Positions 45,934-54,368 of a stretch of DNA of 64,000 bases are shown in pieces (position 1 is the stretch's first letter; every line of letters starts with the position of its first letter). This stretch comes from Rhodobacteraceae bacterium EL53. GTDB lineage: Bacteria > Pseudomonadota > Alphaproteobacteria > Rhodobacterales > Rhodobacteraceae. The notes under the pieces are model-generated. The model saw only the letters and a list, made by a program, of their open reading frames with translations. It did no database searches and was not told the DNA's origin. The translations under genes and the position numbers were made by a program. The stretch spans positions 1-64,000 of the forward strand of contig OMPR01000004.1 of the NCBI GenBank assembly GCA_900313015.1. The letters run 5' to 3'.

Positions 45934-46646
45934 TGGAATCAGCGAGTTATGCGACCCTTTCACGCCAGTCCGGATTGATGAATGAAATCCGGGTGGTGGC
46001 CAACAATATCGCCAACGCAAGCACTACAGGGTATCGCCAAGAGGGGTTGGTTTTTTCCGAGTACATCCAAGAGGCGCGCAACCAACCGTCTTTGTCGATG
46101 GCGCGGGCCGAGGTGCGCAATACTAACTTACAGCAAGGCGTTCTGAACCAGACCAATGCCAAGTTCGATTTGGCGATCGAGGGCGAAGGTTTCTTTATGC
46201 TGGATACGGATTCGGGCGATCGATTGACCCGCGCGGGCAGTTTCACACCCGATGCTGCTGGCAATCTTGTCAACCTGTCAGGCTATCGTGTGATGGACAG
46301 CAATGGAGCGGCGATCTTTGTGCCACCCGATGCACAGACCATTCATATCGCCAGTGACGGAACCATCAGCGCTGATGGACGGTTGATCGGGCAGGTTGGG
46401 GTGTTCAGGCCCAACAATCCCGGCGGCATGATCCGCGAAGGTGGCGTTATGTTTCGCGCCGAGGATGGGGTTGAAGCGACCGCTGAGGCCAAAGTGATGC
46501 AAGGGTTTTTAGAAGGTTCAAACGTGAATGCCATCGAACAGGTGTCGCGTTTGGTCGAGATCCAGCGGGCTTATGAGCTGGGTCAGAGTTTCCTGAAAAC
46601 CGAAGATGAGCGCATCCGAAATGCGGTCAAGAACTTGATGCGTTAA
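45933..46646 (+). CDS. flgF: Flagellar proximal rod protein FlgF
   Basis: 237 residues from ATG 45933, preceded by GGAGG. The rod motif NNIANASTTGYRQEGLVFSEY is at about 24-44, with DLAIEGEGFFML and the C-terminal EVVRLVEIQRAYEL-type helix (VSRLVEIQRAYELGQSFLK). FlgF is the last of the proximal rod parts. The start overlaps the end of fliQ by one base. Confidence 0.95.
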   Translation: MESASYATLSRQSGLMNEIRVVANNIANASTTGYRQEGLVFSEYIQEARNQPSLSMARAEVRNTNLQQGVLNQTNAKFDLAIEGEGFFMLDTDSGDRLTRAGSFTPDAAGNLVNLSGYRVMDSNGAAIFVPPDAQTIHIASDGTISADGRLIGQVGVFRPNNPGGMIREGGVMFRAEDGVEATAEAKVMQGFLEGSNVNAIEQVSRLVEIQRAYELGQSFLKTEDERIRNAVKNLMR

Positions 46647-46670
46647 CCCACAGAGAGAAGGAGGCACCAA

Positions 46671-47456
46671 ATGCGTGCTCTGAAAATTGCCGCCACCGGC
46701 ATGACGGCCCAACAGCTGCGGGTCGAAACGATTTCGAACAACCTCGCGAATATGAACACCACTGGGTACAATGCCCGGCGGGCTGAATTTGCCGATTTGC
46801 ATTATCAACAGATGTCCCGCGCCGGGACGGTGAATGCGGCGGATGGCACAGTGTTGCCGACCGGTGTGCAGTTGGGGCTTGGGGTGCGTCCGGCGGCCAT
46901 TTCGATGCATTTGGCGCAGGGGGCGATGTCTGAAACCGGCAGCGATCTGGACGTTGCCATCGAAGGACGCGGCTATCTGGAGGTCACCTTGCCGTCTGGG
47001 CAGTCGGCTTATTCCCGCGATGGCAGCCTGAAGCGGTCTGCCGAGGGGCTGGTGGTTACGTCAGACGGGTTCACGGTGGCCCCTGAAATCACCATTCCCA
47101 GTGATGCGCGACAGATCTCGATCAACCCTGCGGGTGAGGTCTATGCCTATTTTGATGACAATTCCGAAGGGCAATTGTTGGGGCAATTCACGCTGGCCAG
47201 TTTTTCCAATGCCAAAGGGTTAGAGGCAATTGGCAGCAATATGTTCAAGGAAACCGAAGCATCGGGCGCCCCTGTGGTGGCAACCCCGGGCGAGGATGGT
47301 TTGGGAACTTTGCGACAGGGGTATCTGGAAGACAGTTCGGTCGATGCTGTGCGCGAGGTGACCGAGTTGATCGAGGCGCAACGTGGCTATGAAATGAATG
47401 CCAAGGTGATTTCAGCAGTGGACCAGATGATGAGCGCCACCACGCAGGTGCGCTGA
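46671..47456 (+). CDS. flgG: Flagellar distal rod protein FlgG
   Basis: 261 residues with the rod motif NNLANMNTTGYNARRAEFADL at about 22-42, DLDVAIEGRGYLEVTLPSG and the C-terminal VTELIEAQRGYEMNAKVIS helix. It forms the distal rod reaching through the P and L rings. The stop overlaps the start of flgA (ATGA-type at 47456). Confidence 0.96.
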   Translation: MRALKIAATGMTAQQLRVETISNNLANMNTTGYNARRAEFADLHYQQMSRAGTVNAADGTVLPTGVQLGLGVRPAAISMHLAQGAMSETGSDLDVAIEGRGYLEVTLPSGQSAYSRDGSLKRSAEGLVVTSDGFTVAPEITIPSDARQISINPAGEVYAYFDDNSEGQLLGQFTLASFSNAKGLEAIGSNMFKETEASGAPVVATPGEDGLGTLRQGYLEDSSVDAVREVTELIEAQRGYEMNAKVISAVDQMMSATTQVR

Positions 47457-47872
47457 TGAAACGGGTATTTCTTTCCTTACTGCTGTGTCTTGCGATGCCT
47501 GCCTGGGCCGAAATACTGGTGCCTGCGCGGACGATCCGGGCCAAACAAATCATCTCGGCCGAAGATGTTGTGCTAAAAACGGCGACCGTCGATGGCGCGA
47601 TTGCCGATCTGGCTGATGTGGTCGGGCAAGAGGCCCGTGTTGCTCTGTACCCCGGGCGCCCCATTCGATTCGGCGATGTCGGTCCTCCGGCCATCATCGG
47701 CAGGAACGATCTGGTGACCCTTATTTTCGATCGCGGCGGCTTGAGCATTTCAACCGAAGGACGCGCCTTGGGGCGTGGATCTGAGGGGGATGTAATCCGC
47801 GCGATGAACCTGACTTCTCGTTCAACAGTCACAGGCCGTATCCGGTCAGATGGCGCAATTGAGGTGCATTGA
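47456..47872 (+). CDS. flgA: P-ring assembly protein FlgA
   Basis: 138 residues with a signal peptide (MKRVFLSLLLCLAMPAWA) and an SAF-type domain (ILVPARTIRAKQIISAEDVVL, then GQEARVALYPGRPI). FlgA is a periplasmic chaperone for FlgI of the P ring; flgI itself is not in the window. It is short, as usual in alphaproteobacteria. Translation is coupled with flgG before and flgH after. Confidence 0.9.
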   Translation: MKRVFLSLLLCLAMPAWAEILVPARTIRAKQIISAEDVVLKTATVDGAIADLADVVGQEARVALYPGRPIRFGDVGPPAIIGRNDLVTLIFDRGGLSISTEGRALGRGSEGDVIRAMNLTSRSTVTGRIRSDGAIEVH

Positions 47873-48606
47873 TGAAAATTGCTTATTCCCAAACCCTTCT
47901 GATCACCTTGTTTGCCATAAGTGCATGTGGACGGTTGGATCATCTGGGCAAGCCGCCAAGCTTTACCCCAACAACAGAATCACCTGAGCAGGTTGCCATG
48001 TTGTGGCCGGGTCTGCCGTTGCACAGCCAGCCGCAGCGATCCGTGGATCAGGCATCGTTGTGGAGCGCCGGTCAAGGGTCTCTGTTGGGCGATCGGCGCG
48101 CAATTAAGAAGGGTGACATCATGACCGTGGTGATTGAAATCGACGAAAAGGCCGAGATTTCAAATGACACTGCCCGCTCGCGTGTCGGATCCGAGAGTTT
48201 GGGTGTGCCCAACCTGTTTGGGGTTCCTCAGCGGATCGACGAAAGCCTGCCAGCCGGGGCCAGTATGGCAGATGCGGTGGAGATAGATTCAACCAGCAAA
48301 ACCGCTGGCAAAGGGTCGGTGAAACGCAAGGAAAAGCTGACGCTGCGGGTGGCTGCGACGGTGGTGGATGTTCTGCCCAATGGGGTCTTGTCGATTTCGG
48401 GGTCACAAGAGTTGCGGGTGAATTTCGAATTGCGAGAGCTGTTGGTGTCCGGATTTGTGCGCCCCGAAGATATCTCGCGTCAGAACGAAATCACCTATGA
48501 CAAGATCGCGTCGGCGCGTGTGTCTTATGGTGGACGTGGCCAGATCACCGACGTTCAGCAACCCCGTTATGGCCAGCAGGTGCTAGACACCATTCTGCCG
48601 TTCTAA
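47872..48606 (+). CDS. flgH: Flagellar L-ring lipoprotein FlgH
   Basis: 244 residues from ATG 47872, with a lipoprotein signal ending FAISAC (Cys19) for outer-membrane anchoring. Family sequence LWSAGQGSLLGDRRAIKKGDIMTV at about 60-84 and the C-terminal SRQNEITYDKIASARVSYGGRG are clear. It builds the L ring around the rod in the outer membrane. The start overlaps the stop of flgA by one base. Confidence 0.96.
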   Translation: MKIAYSQTLLITLFAISACGRLDHLGKPPSFTPTTESPEQVAMLWPGLPLHSQPQRSVDQASLWSAGQGSLLGDRRAIKKGDIMTVVIEIDEKAEISNDTARSRVGSESLGVPNLFGVPQRIDESLPAGASMADAVEIDSTSKTAGKGSVKRKEKLTLRVAATVVDVLPNGVLSISGSQELRVNFELRELLVSGFVRPEDISRQNEITYDKIASARVSYGGRGQITDVQQPRYGQQVLDTILPF

Positions 48607-48616
48607 GGACAAAGGC

Positions 48617-49123
48617 ATGAAAAAGTTACTCCCAATTGTTTTCCTTTTAGTCGGCCTTGGTGCAGGCGTCGGGGCGGGCGTCATGATGGGCGGCAAGCCG
48701 CCCGAGGTGTCCGAAGCGGACCAAAGCCATGAGGACGCGAAACTCGACGCGGCGGAGCACGAGACAAAGGCTGAAGCATCTCATGAAGATGTGACAGAGA
48801 ATGATTACCTGAGATTGACCAAACAGTTCGTGGTGCCGCTTGTGGCGCAGGATCGAGTGGAGGGTTTGGTCACGGTGTCTCTGAGTTTGGAGGCAACGCC
48901 GGGCAACAGCGATGCGTTCTATGCCAAGGAGCCAAAGCTGCGGGATGCTTTTCTGCAGGTGCTTTTTGATCACGCAAATATGGGGGGGTTCAACGGTGCA
49001 TTCACGCGCCCGGAAAACCTAGAGGTGTTGCGTGGGGCTTTGTCCGAAGTGGCAAAGCGGGAAATGGGGGATGAAATCCACGGTGTGCTGATTTCAGACA
49101 TCGCGCGACAAGATACGCACTGA
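48617..49123 (+). CDS. FliL-like flagellar basal body-associated protein (second copy)
   Basis: 168 residues with an N-terminal membrane anchor (MKKLLPIVFLLVGLGAGVGAGVMMG), a charged linker rich in Glu/His/Ala, and a FliL-type domain (NDYLRLTKQFVVPLVAQDRV ... LSLEATPGNSDAFYAKEPKL). FliL forms rings around the stator and tunes torque. A different fliL-like gene occurs at 58482-58994, so the pair are diverged paralogues. It is last gene of the flgB operon and precedes a strong terminator. Confidence 0.8.
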   Translation: MKKLLPIVFLLVGLGAGVGAGVMMGGKPPEVSEADQSHEDAKLDAAEHETKAEASHEDVTENDYLRLTKQFVVPLVAQDRVEGLVTVSLSLEATPGNSDAFYAKEPKLRDAFLQVLFDHANMGGFNGAFTRPENLEVLRGALSEVAKREMGDEIHGVLISDIARQDTH

Positions 49124-49145
49124 TCCGCCGATTATGAGAGCCAAC

Positions 49146-49180
49146 AAAAGGACGTACCCTGAGGGGCGCGTCCTTTTTTT
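49146..49180 (+). terminator. Terminator after fliL2
   Basis: Nine-base stem AAAAGGACG/CGTCCTTTT (49146-49154 and 49169-49177) with extra pairing inside the loop and a T-tract. It ends the flgB operon where it meets the convergent fliJ-like gene; the last bases overlap the fliJ-like stop. Confidence 0.85.
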
Positions 49181-49589
49181 ATTTAAGGGCACCACTCAGA
49201 AGGGTTTCTTGCATCTTACGGCGGCGGCGTACAGCTGCGGCCTGTCGGGCGGATTTGTCTAACGATTGGAGCGCCTCTTTGCGGCCAAAAGCCACGCGAA
49301 CCTTGTCCATTTCCTGCAACCGTCGTGCGCGCGCATGCGCCAATTTGTGCATCAGTTGCTCGCGGGTTTGCGCGGCCCATTTTTGCCAGGCCACGTCCGC
49401 CCCGATATTCGCTAGGGCATGGCCGGTTTCCAAGGTTTGATTTGCCTGCACTGTTTGGTCATCCAGCTGCTGGAGGCGGCGTTGCGCCTGCGACTCGGCT
49501 TCGAGCGCGGCCTGGATTTTCTGAAATTCACGCAGATATTGCGCTTCGGCGATCTGGTTCAGTTGAAAGAGTGCGTTCGCCTGTTTCAT
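49179..49589 (-). CDS. FliJ-like coiled-coil protein
   Basis: 136 residues, almost entirely alpha-helical with long coiled-coil heptads (YLREFQKIQAALEAESQAQRRLQQLDDQ and QTREQLMHKLAHARARRLQEMDKV). Size, composition and position at the end of the flhA-fliR-flhB series fit FliJ, the stalk and general chaperone of FliI, but sequence alone cannot prove it. The start overlaps the flhB stop by four bases. Confidence 0.6.
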   Translation of the reverse strand: MKQANALFQLNQIAEAQYLREFQKIQAALEAESQAQRRLQQLDDQTVQANQTLETGHALANIGADVAWQKWAAQTREQLMHKLAHARARRLQEMDKVRVAFGRKEALQSLDKSARQAAAVRRRRKMQETLLSGALK

Positions 49590-50668
49590 ATCTGGGACTT
49601 TGCCTTGAGCCGCATTGCTTCGGCAAACCGGATCGCGGCGGCCACAGCGCGGAACTGGTCTTCGAGGATTTCTTCGCCGATCTCGACACTGGCATGCAAC
49701 GCCCGAGCGGTGGGGGGATCGGAATGGATTGGCACGCCGCCCTCTTGTGCTGATTTTCGAATGGCGGCGGCAATTTCATCAACACCCTTGGCGACACAGA
49801 CCGGTGCGGTGCCAGGTGTGCGGGCCCATTTGAGCGCGACGGCATAGTGGGTCGGATTAACAATAATCACATCTGCATCCGGCACATCCGCCATCATTTG
49901 GTTCATTGCGATTTGCTGCCCGCGCTGACGCCGCTGATTTTTCATATGCGGGTCGCCTTCGGAATCTTTAGTTTCATCTTGAATTTCTTTGCGAGACATC
50001 CGGTTTTTGCGCTGATGCTCGTGATATTGCCACAGGTAATCGATGCCCCCGATGACAAGCGAAATTGCCACCACGATGAACAGAAACCGGATCAACAAGG
50101 TCATCATCAGCGTGGCGGACAGTCGCAAATCAACACTGCTGGACGCCACGATGTCTGGCAGATTTGCCCGTAGAAACAGGCCGAGACAAAACGAATAAAT
50201 CAGGAGCTTTGAAAAGCTTTTGGCGAATTCGAACAAACCGGAGCGTCCGAATTTGTTCTTTGCATTTGATATAATGGACAGTCGCGACAGCTTGGGTTTC
50301 AGTTTCGTGGGGGCCACAACGAAGGCGCGTTGCGCTATGATCGTTATAATGACCGCAAAGGCGGGGAAGACAAAGATCGGGGATAAGGACAGCGCGATTT
50401 GGGCAAAAAAACCTCCAAAAGGCGCGCTGGGGGATCCATCGAAAACCAGATCAGAGATCTGATCGGATTGATCAATCAGTATCATCAGCGCAGTGCCAAA
50501 ATCGAAAATCCCCGATTGGCCCGCAATGATGAGGCCCAGAACAAGGCCAGCATATCCTGCAACCACCGACAGATCAGCCGATTTGGCAATTTCGCCTTTT
50601 TCGCGGGCTTTTCGGAGTTTCTCTGGCGTCGGGTCAAATGACTTATCGGTATCGTCGTCATTGCTCAT
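49586..50668 (-). CDS. flhB: Flagellar export switch protein FlhB
   Basis: 360 residues from ATG 50668, the Met of MSNDDDTDKSFDPTPEKL; the longer open frame upstream overlaps fliR and is not real. Four membrane helices are followed by the cytosolic autocleavage motif Asn271-Pro-Thr-His (VNPTHYAVALKW), and KEIQDETKDSEGDP precedes it. FlhB switches export from rod/hook to filament subunits. The start overlaps the fliR stop (ATGA). Confidence 0.95.
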   Translation of the reverse strand: MSNDDDTDKSFDPTPEKLRKAREKGEIAKSADLSVVAGYAGLVLGLIIAGQSGIFDFGTALMILIDQSDQISDLVFDGSPSAPFGGFFAQIALSLSPIFVFPAFAVIITIIAQRAFVVAPTKLKPKLSRLSIISNAKNKFGRSGLFEFAKSFSKLLIYSFCLGLFLRANLPDIVASSSVDLRLSATLMMTLLIRFLFIVVAISLVIGGIDYLWQYHEHQRKNRMSRKEIQDETKDSEGDPHMKNQRRQRGQQIAMNQMMADVPDADVIIVNPTHYAVALKWARTPGTAPVCVAKGVDEIAAAIRKSAQEGGVPIHSDPPTARALHASVEIGEEILEDQFRAVAAAIRFAEAMRLKAKSQI

Positions 50669-51438
50669 GGAATTAACCCAAGAGGATCCTGGAAAAACCC
50701 GAACAGGGCGTCTGCCCAGACAGACAGCATGACCGGAAAGGAGACCAGAAGCATGAGCATGCCGCCCATGGTAATGGCCGGCGCACCCACAAAGCTGACC
50801 ATCAATTGCGGCATGGCCCTGTTGATGACGCCAAGTGTCAAATTGTAGATCAGTGAGATGATCAAGAAGGGGGCGGCCAACCCGACTGCAAACCCAAAGG
50901 CATCGGCAATGCGGCGCACGCCCCAATGGGACAAATCAGGGGCGGCAGGCACTGTTCCCATTGGAAGCAGTTGATAGCTGAGGATCAGGAATTCAGCGAC
51001 CCGCACGTGCAAGCCTGCGGCAACGGCGAGTGCTAGGGCCGCCATGACGAGAACATATCCCATCGCGGGAATTGGCTCGACCGCAGCACCGCCCAGAATT
51101 TGCGACAGCGAGGTCGATTGAGCAGCAACAGATCCCGCGGTTTGTAAGGCAAGGATGAACAGCCGTACCCCAATTCCAAAGGCGAGACCGATCAGGATCT
51201 CGGTCAACACGAGCCCCGCAAATTGGGTAAAATCGGGAGACGTTGATGCCGGTTGGACGGCAGGGGAAATGATCAGCGTAAAGGCGCTCGCTACAGCAAG
51301 CTTCACCCGTACGGGCAGGGTGCGTTCGCCAAAGGCGGGCAGCAACGAGGACATCGCCGCCACCCGGAGAAACACCAAAAAGACGCCGATGACTTCGGCG
51401 GACAGTGTTTCAATCAATCCGGGCGGCAGTTGGATCAT
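50665..51438 (-). CDS. fliR: Flagellar export gate protein FliR
   Basis: 257 residues with about six membrane segments and the family sequences VFLVFLRVAAMSSLLPAFGERTLPVRVKLA and ILIGLAFGIGVRLFILALQTAGSV. It forms the gate core with FliP and FliQ. It overlaps flhA upstream by four bases (ATGA, 51438) and flhB downstream likewise. Confidence 0.94.
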   Translation of the reverse strand: MIQLPPGLIETLSAEVIGVFLVFLRVAAMSSLLPAFGERTLPVRVKLAVASAFTLIISPAVQPASTSPDFTQFAGLVLTEILIGLAFGIGVRLFILALQTAGSVAAQSTSLSQILGGAAVEPIPAMGYVLVMAALALAVAAGLHVRVAEFLILSYQLLPMGTVPAAPDLSHWGVRRIADAFGFAVGLAAPFLIISLIYNLTLGVINRAMPQLMVSFVGAPAITMGGMLMLLVSFPVMLSVWADALFGFFQDPLGLIP

Positions 51439-53525
51439 GCAGCAACCATTCCGACCAATGCGGGATGTGCTTCGATGCCGATTTCTTCGAACGAGAGGAC
51501 AGGGTTGGAAATCCCACGGGCGCGCATGATCGTGCGCAGGAAGCGTCGGCGCCTGCTTGAGGTGACAAGGGCCGGGAACAAGCCCTGTTCCGCAGTCAGT
51601 GACAATCGATCAGAGATGCCATTAGTCAACCGATTGAAAACATCCGGAGGCAGTGCGATATCAAGACCGCCCTGCACCCCATCGATTTGGTAGCTGAGGA
51701 AGGTTTCCTCCCATTCAGGTGCGAGCTGGACCAAAGGAATGCTGCCATCTTCACGCTTCATCTCCGCAACCAGTTGGAACCCCAATCGTTGTCGGACTTG
51801 TTCACAAATGGCTTCGGGATTGGTGACGGTCAGGCGGGCCTCGGCGATGGTTTCCAGGATCAGGGGTATGTTTCGGATCGAAACCCGTTCATCCAAGAGT
51901 AGGCGTAAGACCGAGTGTAGGGTGTCGATCGGAACCTTGTCAGGGATCAACTCGTCCAACAGCTTTCGGTTTGCCTCGGCACGCGCAGGGTCGCTGAGCT
52001 GTGTGAGTTCAGACAGCAATCGGCGCAGAGATTTTAGTGTCAACAAGCGGCCAAAGTTTTGTTTGATAACTTCGAGCAGGTGAGTGGCGAGGATTTCCGG
52101 AGGGGACACCAATGTCGCCCCTGACAGGGCGGCATCTTCTTGGTCTTTGGGGGTAATCCAGCGAGCAGGTGCGCCGTAAACCGGTTCGGTTACATCGGTT
52201 CCTGAAGGTAGGATATCGGGTCCGTCTGGCATCAGGGCTAGGATCAGATCGGGGTGTAAAACGCCCCGGACCTGTTCCACGCCCTGAACCCGGATCAGAT
52301 AGGTCCCGGTGGGCAATTCGGCCTGATCAGTGAGTCGAATATCGGGCAGGATCAACCCAAAGGCCGAGGCCACGTGGGTCCGCATATTGGCAATGCGGGC
52401 ATCCAGTCCAGTGCCGGGGTCGAGAACCATGCCAACGAGGTCAGGTGCAAATTCAAGGTGCACATCATCGAGGTCGAGGATATCGCCCAAGGCGCGCGAA
52501 CTGGGAAGATCCGAGGGAGCGTCGTCGGGCATCTCTTCTTGAGCTGCGCGTTCCAACGCCCGCATATGGACGTAGTAGGAGGCCCCGCCCAATGTGATCG
52601 CGCCAATAATAAAGGGCATAAAGGGCAGCCCGGGAACCAAGGCAAACAAAGCCATCAGAATGGCAACGGTGCCAAGGGCGGCAGGGTGGCGGCCAAGTTG
52701 ATCGAAAATGGCGGTATCCGTTGCGCCGTGTGTCCCCCCGCGCGCCAGGAGCAGCGCAGAGGCAATGGAAATGATCACTGCTGGGATCTGCGAGACCAAT
52801 CCATCCCCAACCGTGAGAATAGCATAGGTTTCGAACGCCGCACCGATTGGCATTTGATGGACAACGATACCCATGATCAAGCCCATCACGAGGTTCAACA
52901 ATGTGATCAACAGGCCGGCAATAGCGTCGCCTTTTACAAATTTCGATGCGCCATCAAGCGAGCCGAAAAAGGTTGTTTCTTGTTGTTCGGTCTCGCGGCG
53001 GTCCCGTGCTTGGTTGTGGTCGATTGCGCCGGCAGACATATCCGCATCGATGGCCAACTGTTTGCCCGGCATTGCGTCCAAGGCAAAGCGCGCGCCGACC
53101 TCGGCCATTCGGGTCGCGCCTTTGTTTATCACCATGAAATTGACGATCAGCAGGACGCCAAAGACTACGAGCCCTAGGAAAACGCTGCCGCCCATGACGA
53201 ATTGTGCGAACCCTTCGATCACGTTACCGGCTGCATTTGGACCAGTGTGGCCTTGGCCGATGATCAACTTGGTTGAGGACACGTTGAGCGACAGGCGCAA
53301 CATGAGCGAGGCGAGCAAGATTGTTGGGAACGCAGAAAAATCCAAGGGGCGTTCGATAAACAGGGTCACTGTGAAAATCAGGACCGCGAGGGCAAAAGAG
53401 GCGGCAAGGCCAACATCCAAAATCCACGCAGGCACCGGCAGGATCATCATGACAATGACCGCCATCAGCGCCAAAGCCAGCAGGATTGTTGGGTTGAACA
53501 GAGATTGGGCCGAAATTTTGGGCAT
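51435..53525 (-). CDS. flhA: Flagellar export gate ring protein FlhA
   Basis: 696 residues. The N-terminal half has about eight membrane helices and the FHIPEP-family motif ARFALDAMPGKQLAIDADMSAG. The C-terminal cytosolic half (about 340-696) forms the nonameric docking ring, with PEILATHLLEVIKQNFGRLLTLKSLRRLL and LPPDVFNRLTNGISDRL. It couples proton flow to export. It is coupled to fliR by a four-base overlap. Confidence 0.97.
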   Translation of the reverse strand: MPKISAQSLFNPTILLALALMAVIVMMILPVPAWILDVGLAASFALAVLIFTVTLFIERPLDFSAFPTILLASLMLRLSLNVSSTKLIIGQGHTGPNAAGNVIEGFAQFVMGGSVFLGLVVFGVLLIVNFMVINKGATRMAEVGARFALDAMPGKQLAIDADMSAGAIDHNQARDRRETEQQETTFFGSLDGASKFVKGDAIAGLLITLLNLVMGLIMGIVVHQMPIGAAFETYAILTVGDGLVSQIPAVIISIASALLLARGGTHGATDTAIFDQLGRHPAALGTVAILMALFALVPGLPFMPFIIGAITLGGASYYVHMRALERAAQEEMPDDAPSDLPSSRALGDILDLDDVHLEFAPDLVGMVLDPGTGLDARIANMRTHVASAFGLILPDIRLTDQAELPTGTYLIRVQGVEQVRGVLHPDLILALMPDGPDILPSGTDVTEPVYGAPARWITPKDQEDAALSGATLVSPPEILATHLLEVIKQNFGRLLTLKSLRRLLSELTQLSDPARAEANRKLLDELIPDKVPIDTLHSVLRLLLDERVSIRNIPLILETIAEARLTVTNPEAICEQVRQRLGFQLVAEMKREDGSIPLVQLAPEWEETFLSYQIDGVQGGLDIALPPDVFNRLTNGISDRLSLTAEQGLFPALVTSSRRRRFLRTIMRARGISNPVLSFEEIGIEAHPALVGMVAA

Positions 53526-53531
53526 TTGGGG

Positions 53532-54272
53532 TTACTTCATCCGGAACAGGGAAGGTCGACCCTTTGTCTGGGTCAGGGGAACAAGAGAGGCGTGCGTGCT
53601 TTGACCCGCCCCAATCAGCGGGGCTGTGCTGCGCAACAGAATTGAACCGCCTTGGGCCACCCGCATATCGCTTTGGGGCTGCGCAGGGGAGGTGTTGAGC
53701 TGTTGGCGCACCTGTTCGTATTTGCTCAGGTAGATGTCAGACAGGGATTCCGTGCGCGAATGATAGGCCCCAACTGCTTTGGTCCAGCTGCCATGTTCGC
53801 GGAACAGTTTGTTCAGGAATTTCGCCGCGTATTCACTGTTCAATGTGGGGTCGAACATGTCGTCAATTGATGAAAATGCTTTGGCGTGCCAACGATAATT
53901 GACCTGGAAACAGCCCACATCGAAGCTGCGCTTGCCTTCTTTGAAGGCTTTGAAAACATAAGACATCGCCGTGTCTTTGGACTTAAACCAAAGGCCCTTG
54001 CCCTCCATGTTTACGGTCCAAGGCCAAGGCTCCAATCCGGTGTCGGTTGAGCGTCCGGTTTCAACTCTTGTGATCGCGAGCATCACATCTGTGGGAATGT
54101 CGAATTGATGCGCGGCTTTGGTGGCGGCGGAATCGCATATTCTGTTTGCTGAGCGTGCAACATTCGGGACCAGAGACAGCACAGCAAGCGCCACTGTGAG
54201 GGTCACAAAGCGGCTTAAGTGCTTGCCTTGATTCTCAGGGGGATCAAGTTTACTGATCGGCCAGTAGTGCAT
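53532..54272 (-). CDS. Flagellar lytic transglycosylase (SLT, SltF-like)
   Basis: About 246 residues from ATG 54272 (a longer start at 54305 is possible). A hydrophobic segment (FVTLTVALAVLSLVPNVA) precedes an SLT domain with catalytic Glu in MLAITRVETGRSTD and FDVGCFQVNYRWHAKAFSS. It cleaves peptidoglycan to let the rod pass. In Rhodobacter sphaeroides a dedicated flagellar lytic transglycosylase (SltF) does this job because FlgJ lacks a hydrolase domain; position in the motor operon, six bases before flhA, suggests the same here. Confidence 0.85.
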   Translation of the reverse strand: MHYWPISKLDPPENQGKHLSRFVTLTVALAVLSLVPNVARSANRICDSAATKAAHQFDIPTDVMLAITRVETGRSTDTGLEPWPWTVNMEGKGLWFKSKDTAMSYVFKAFKEGKRSFDVGCFQVNYRWHAKAFSSIDDMFDPTLNSEYAAKFLNKLFREHGSWTKAVGAYHSRTESLSDIYLSKYEQVRQQLNTSPAQPQSDMRVAQGGSILLRSTAPLIGAGQSTHASLVPLTQTKGRPSLFRMK

Positions 54273-54368
54273 TCTGCGACTCCGGTGTAAGTATTTATAA
54301 AGCAACGACTAAGTGCGCTTTATTGACATTTGGTAAGCAATTGCTCTGAACCATGCGTAAACAATATT

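Noticed and set aside
50669-50926. Longer FlhB start at 50926
   Set aside because: The extension overlaps fliR fully and has no flagellar similarity; the ATGA overlap at 50665-50668 decides the start.
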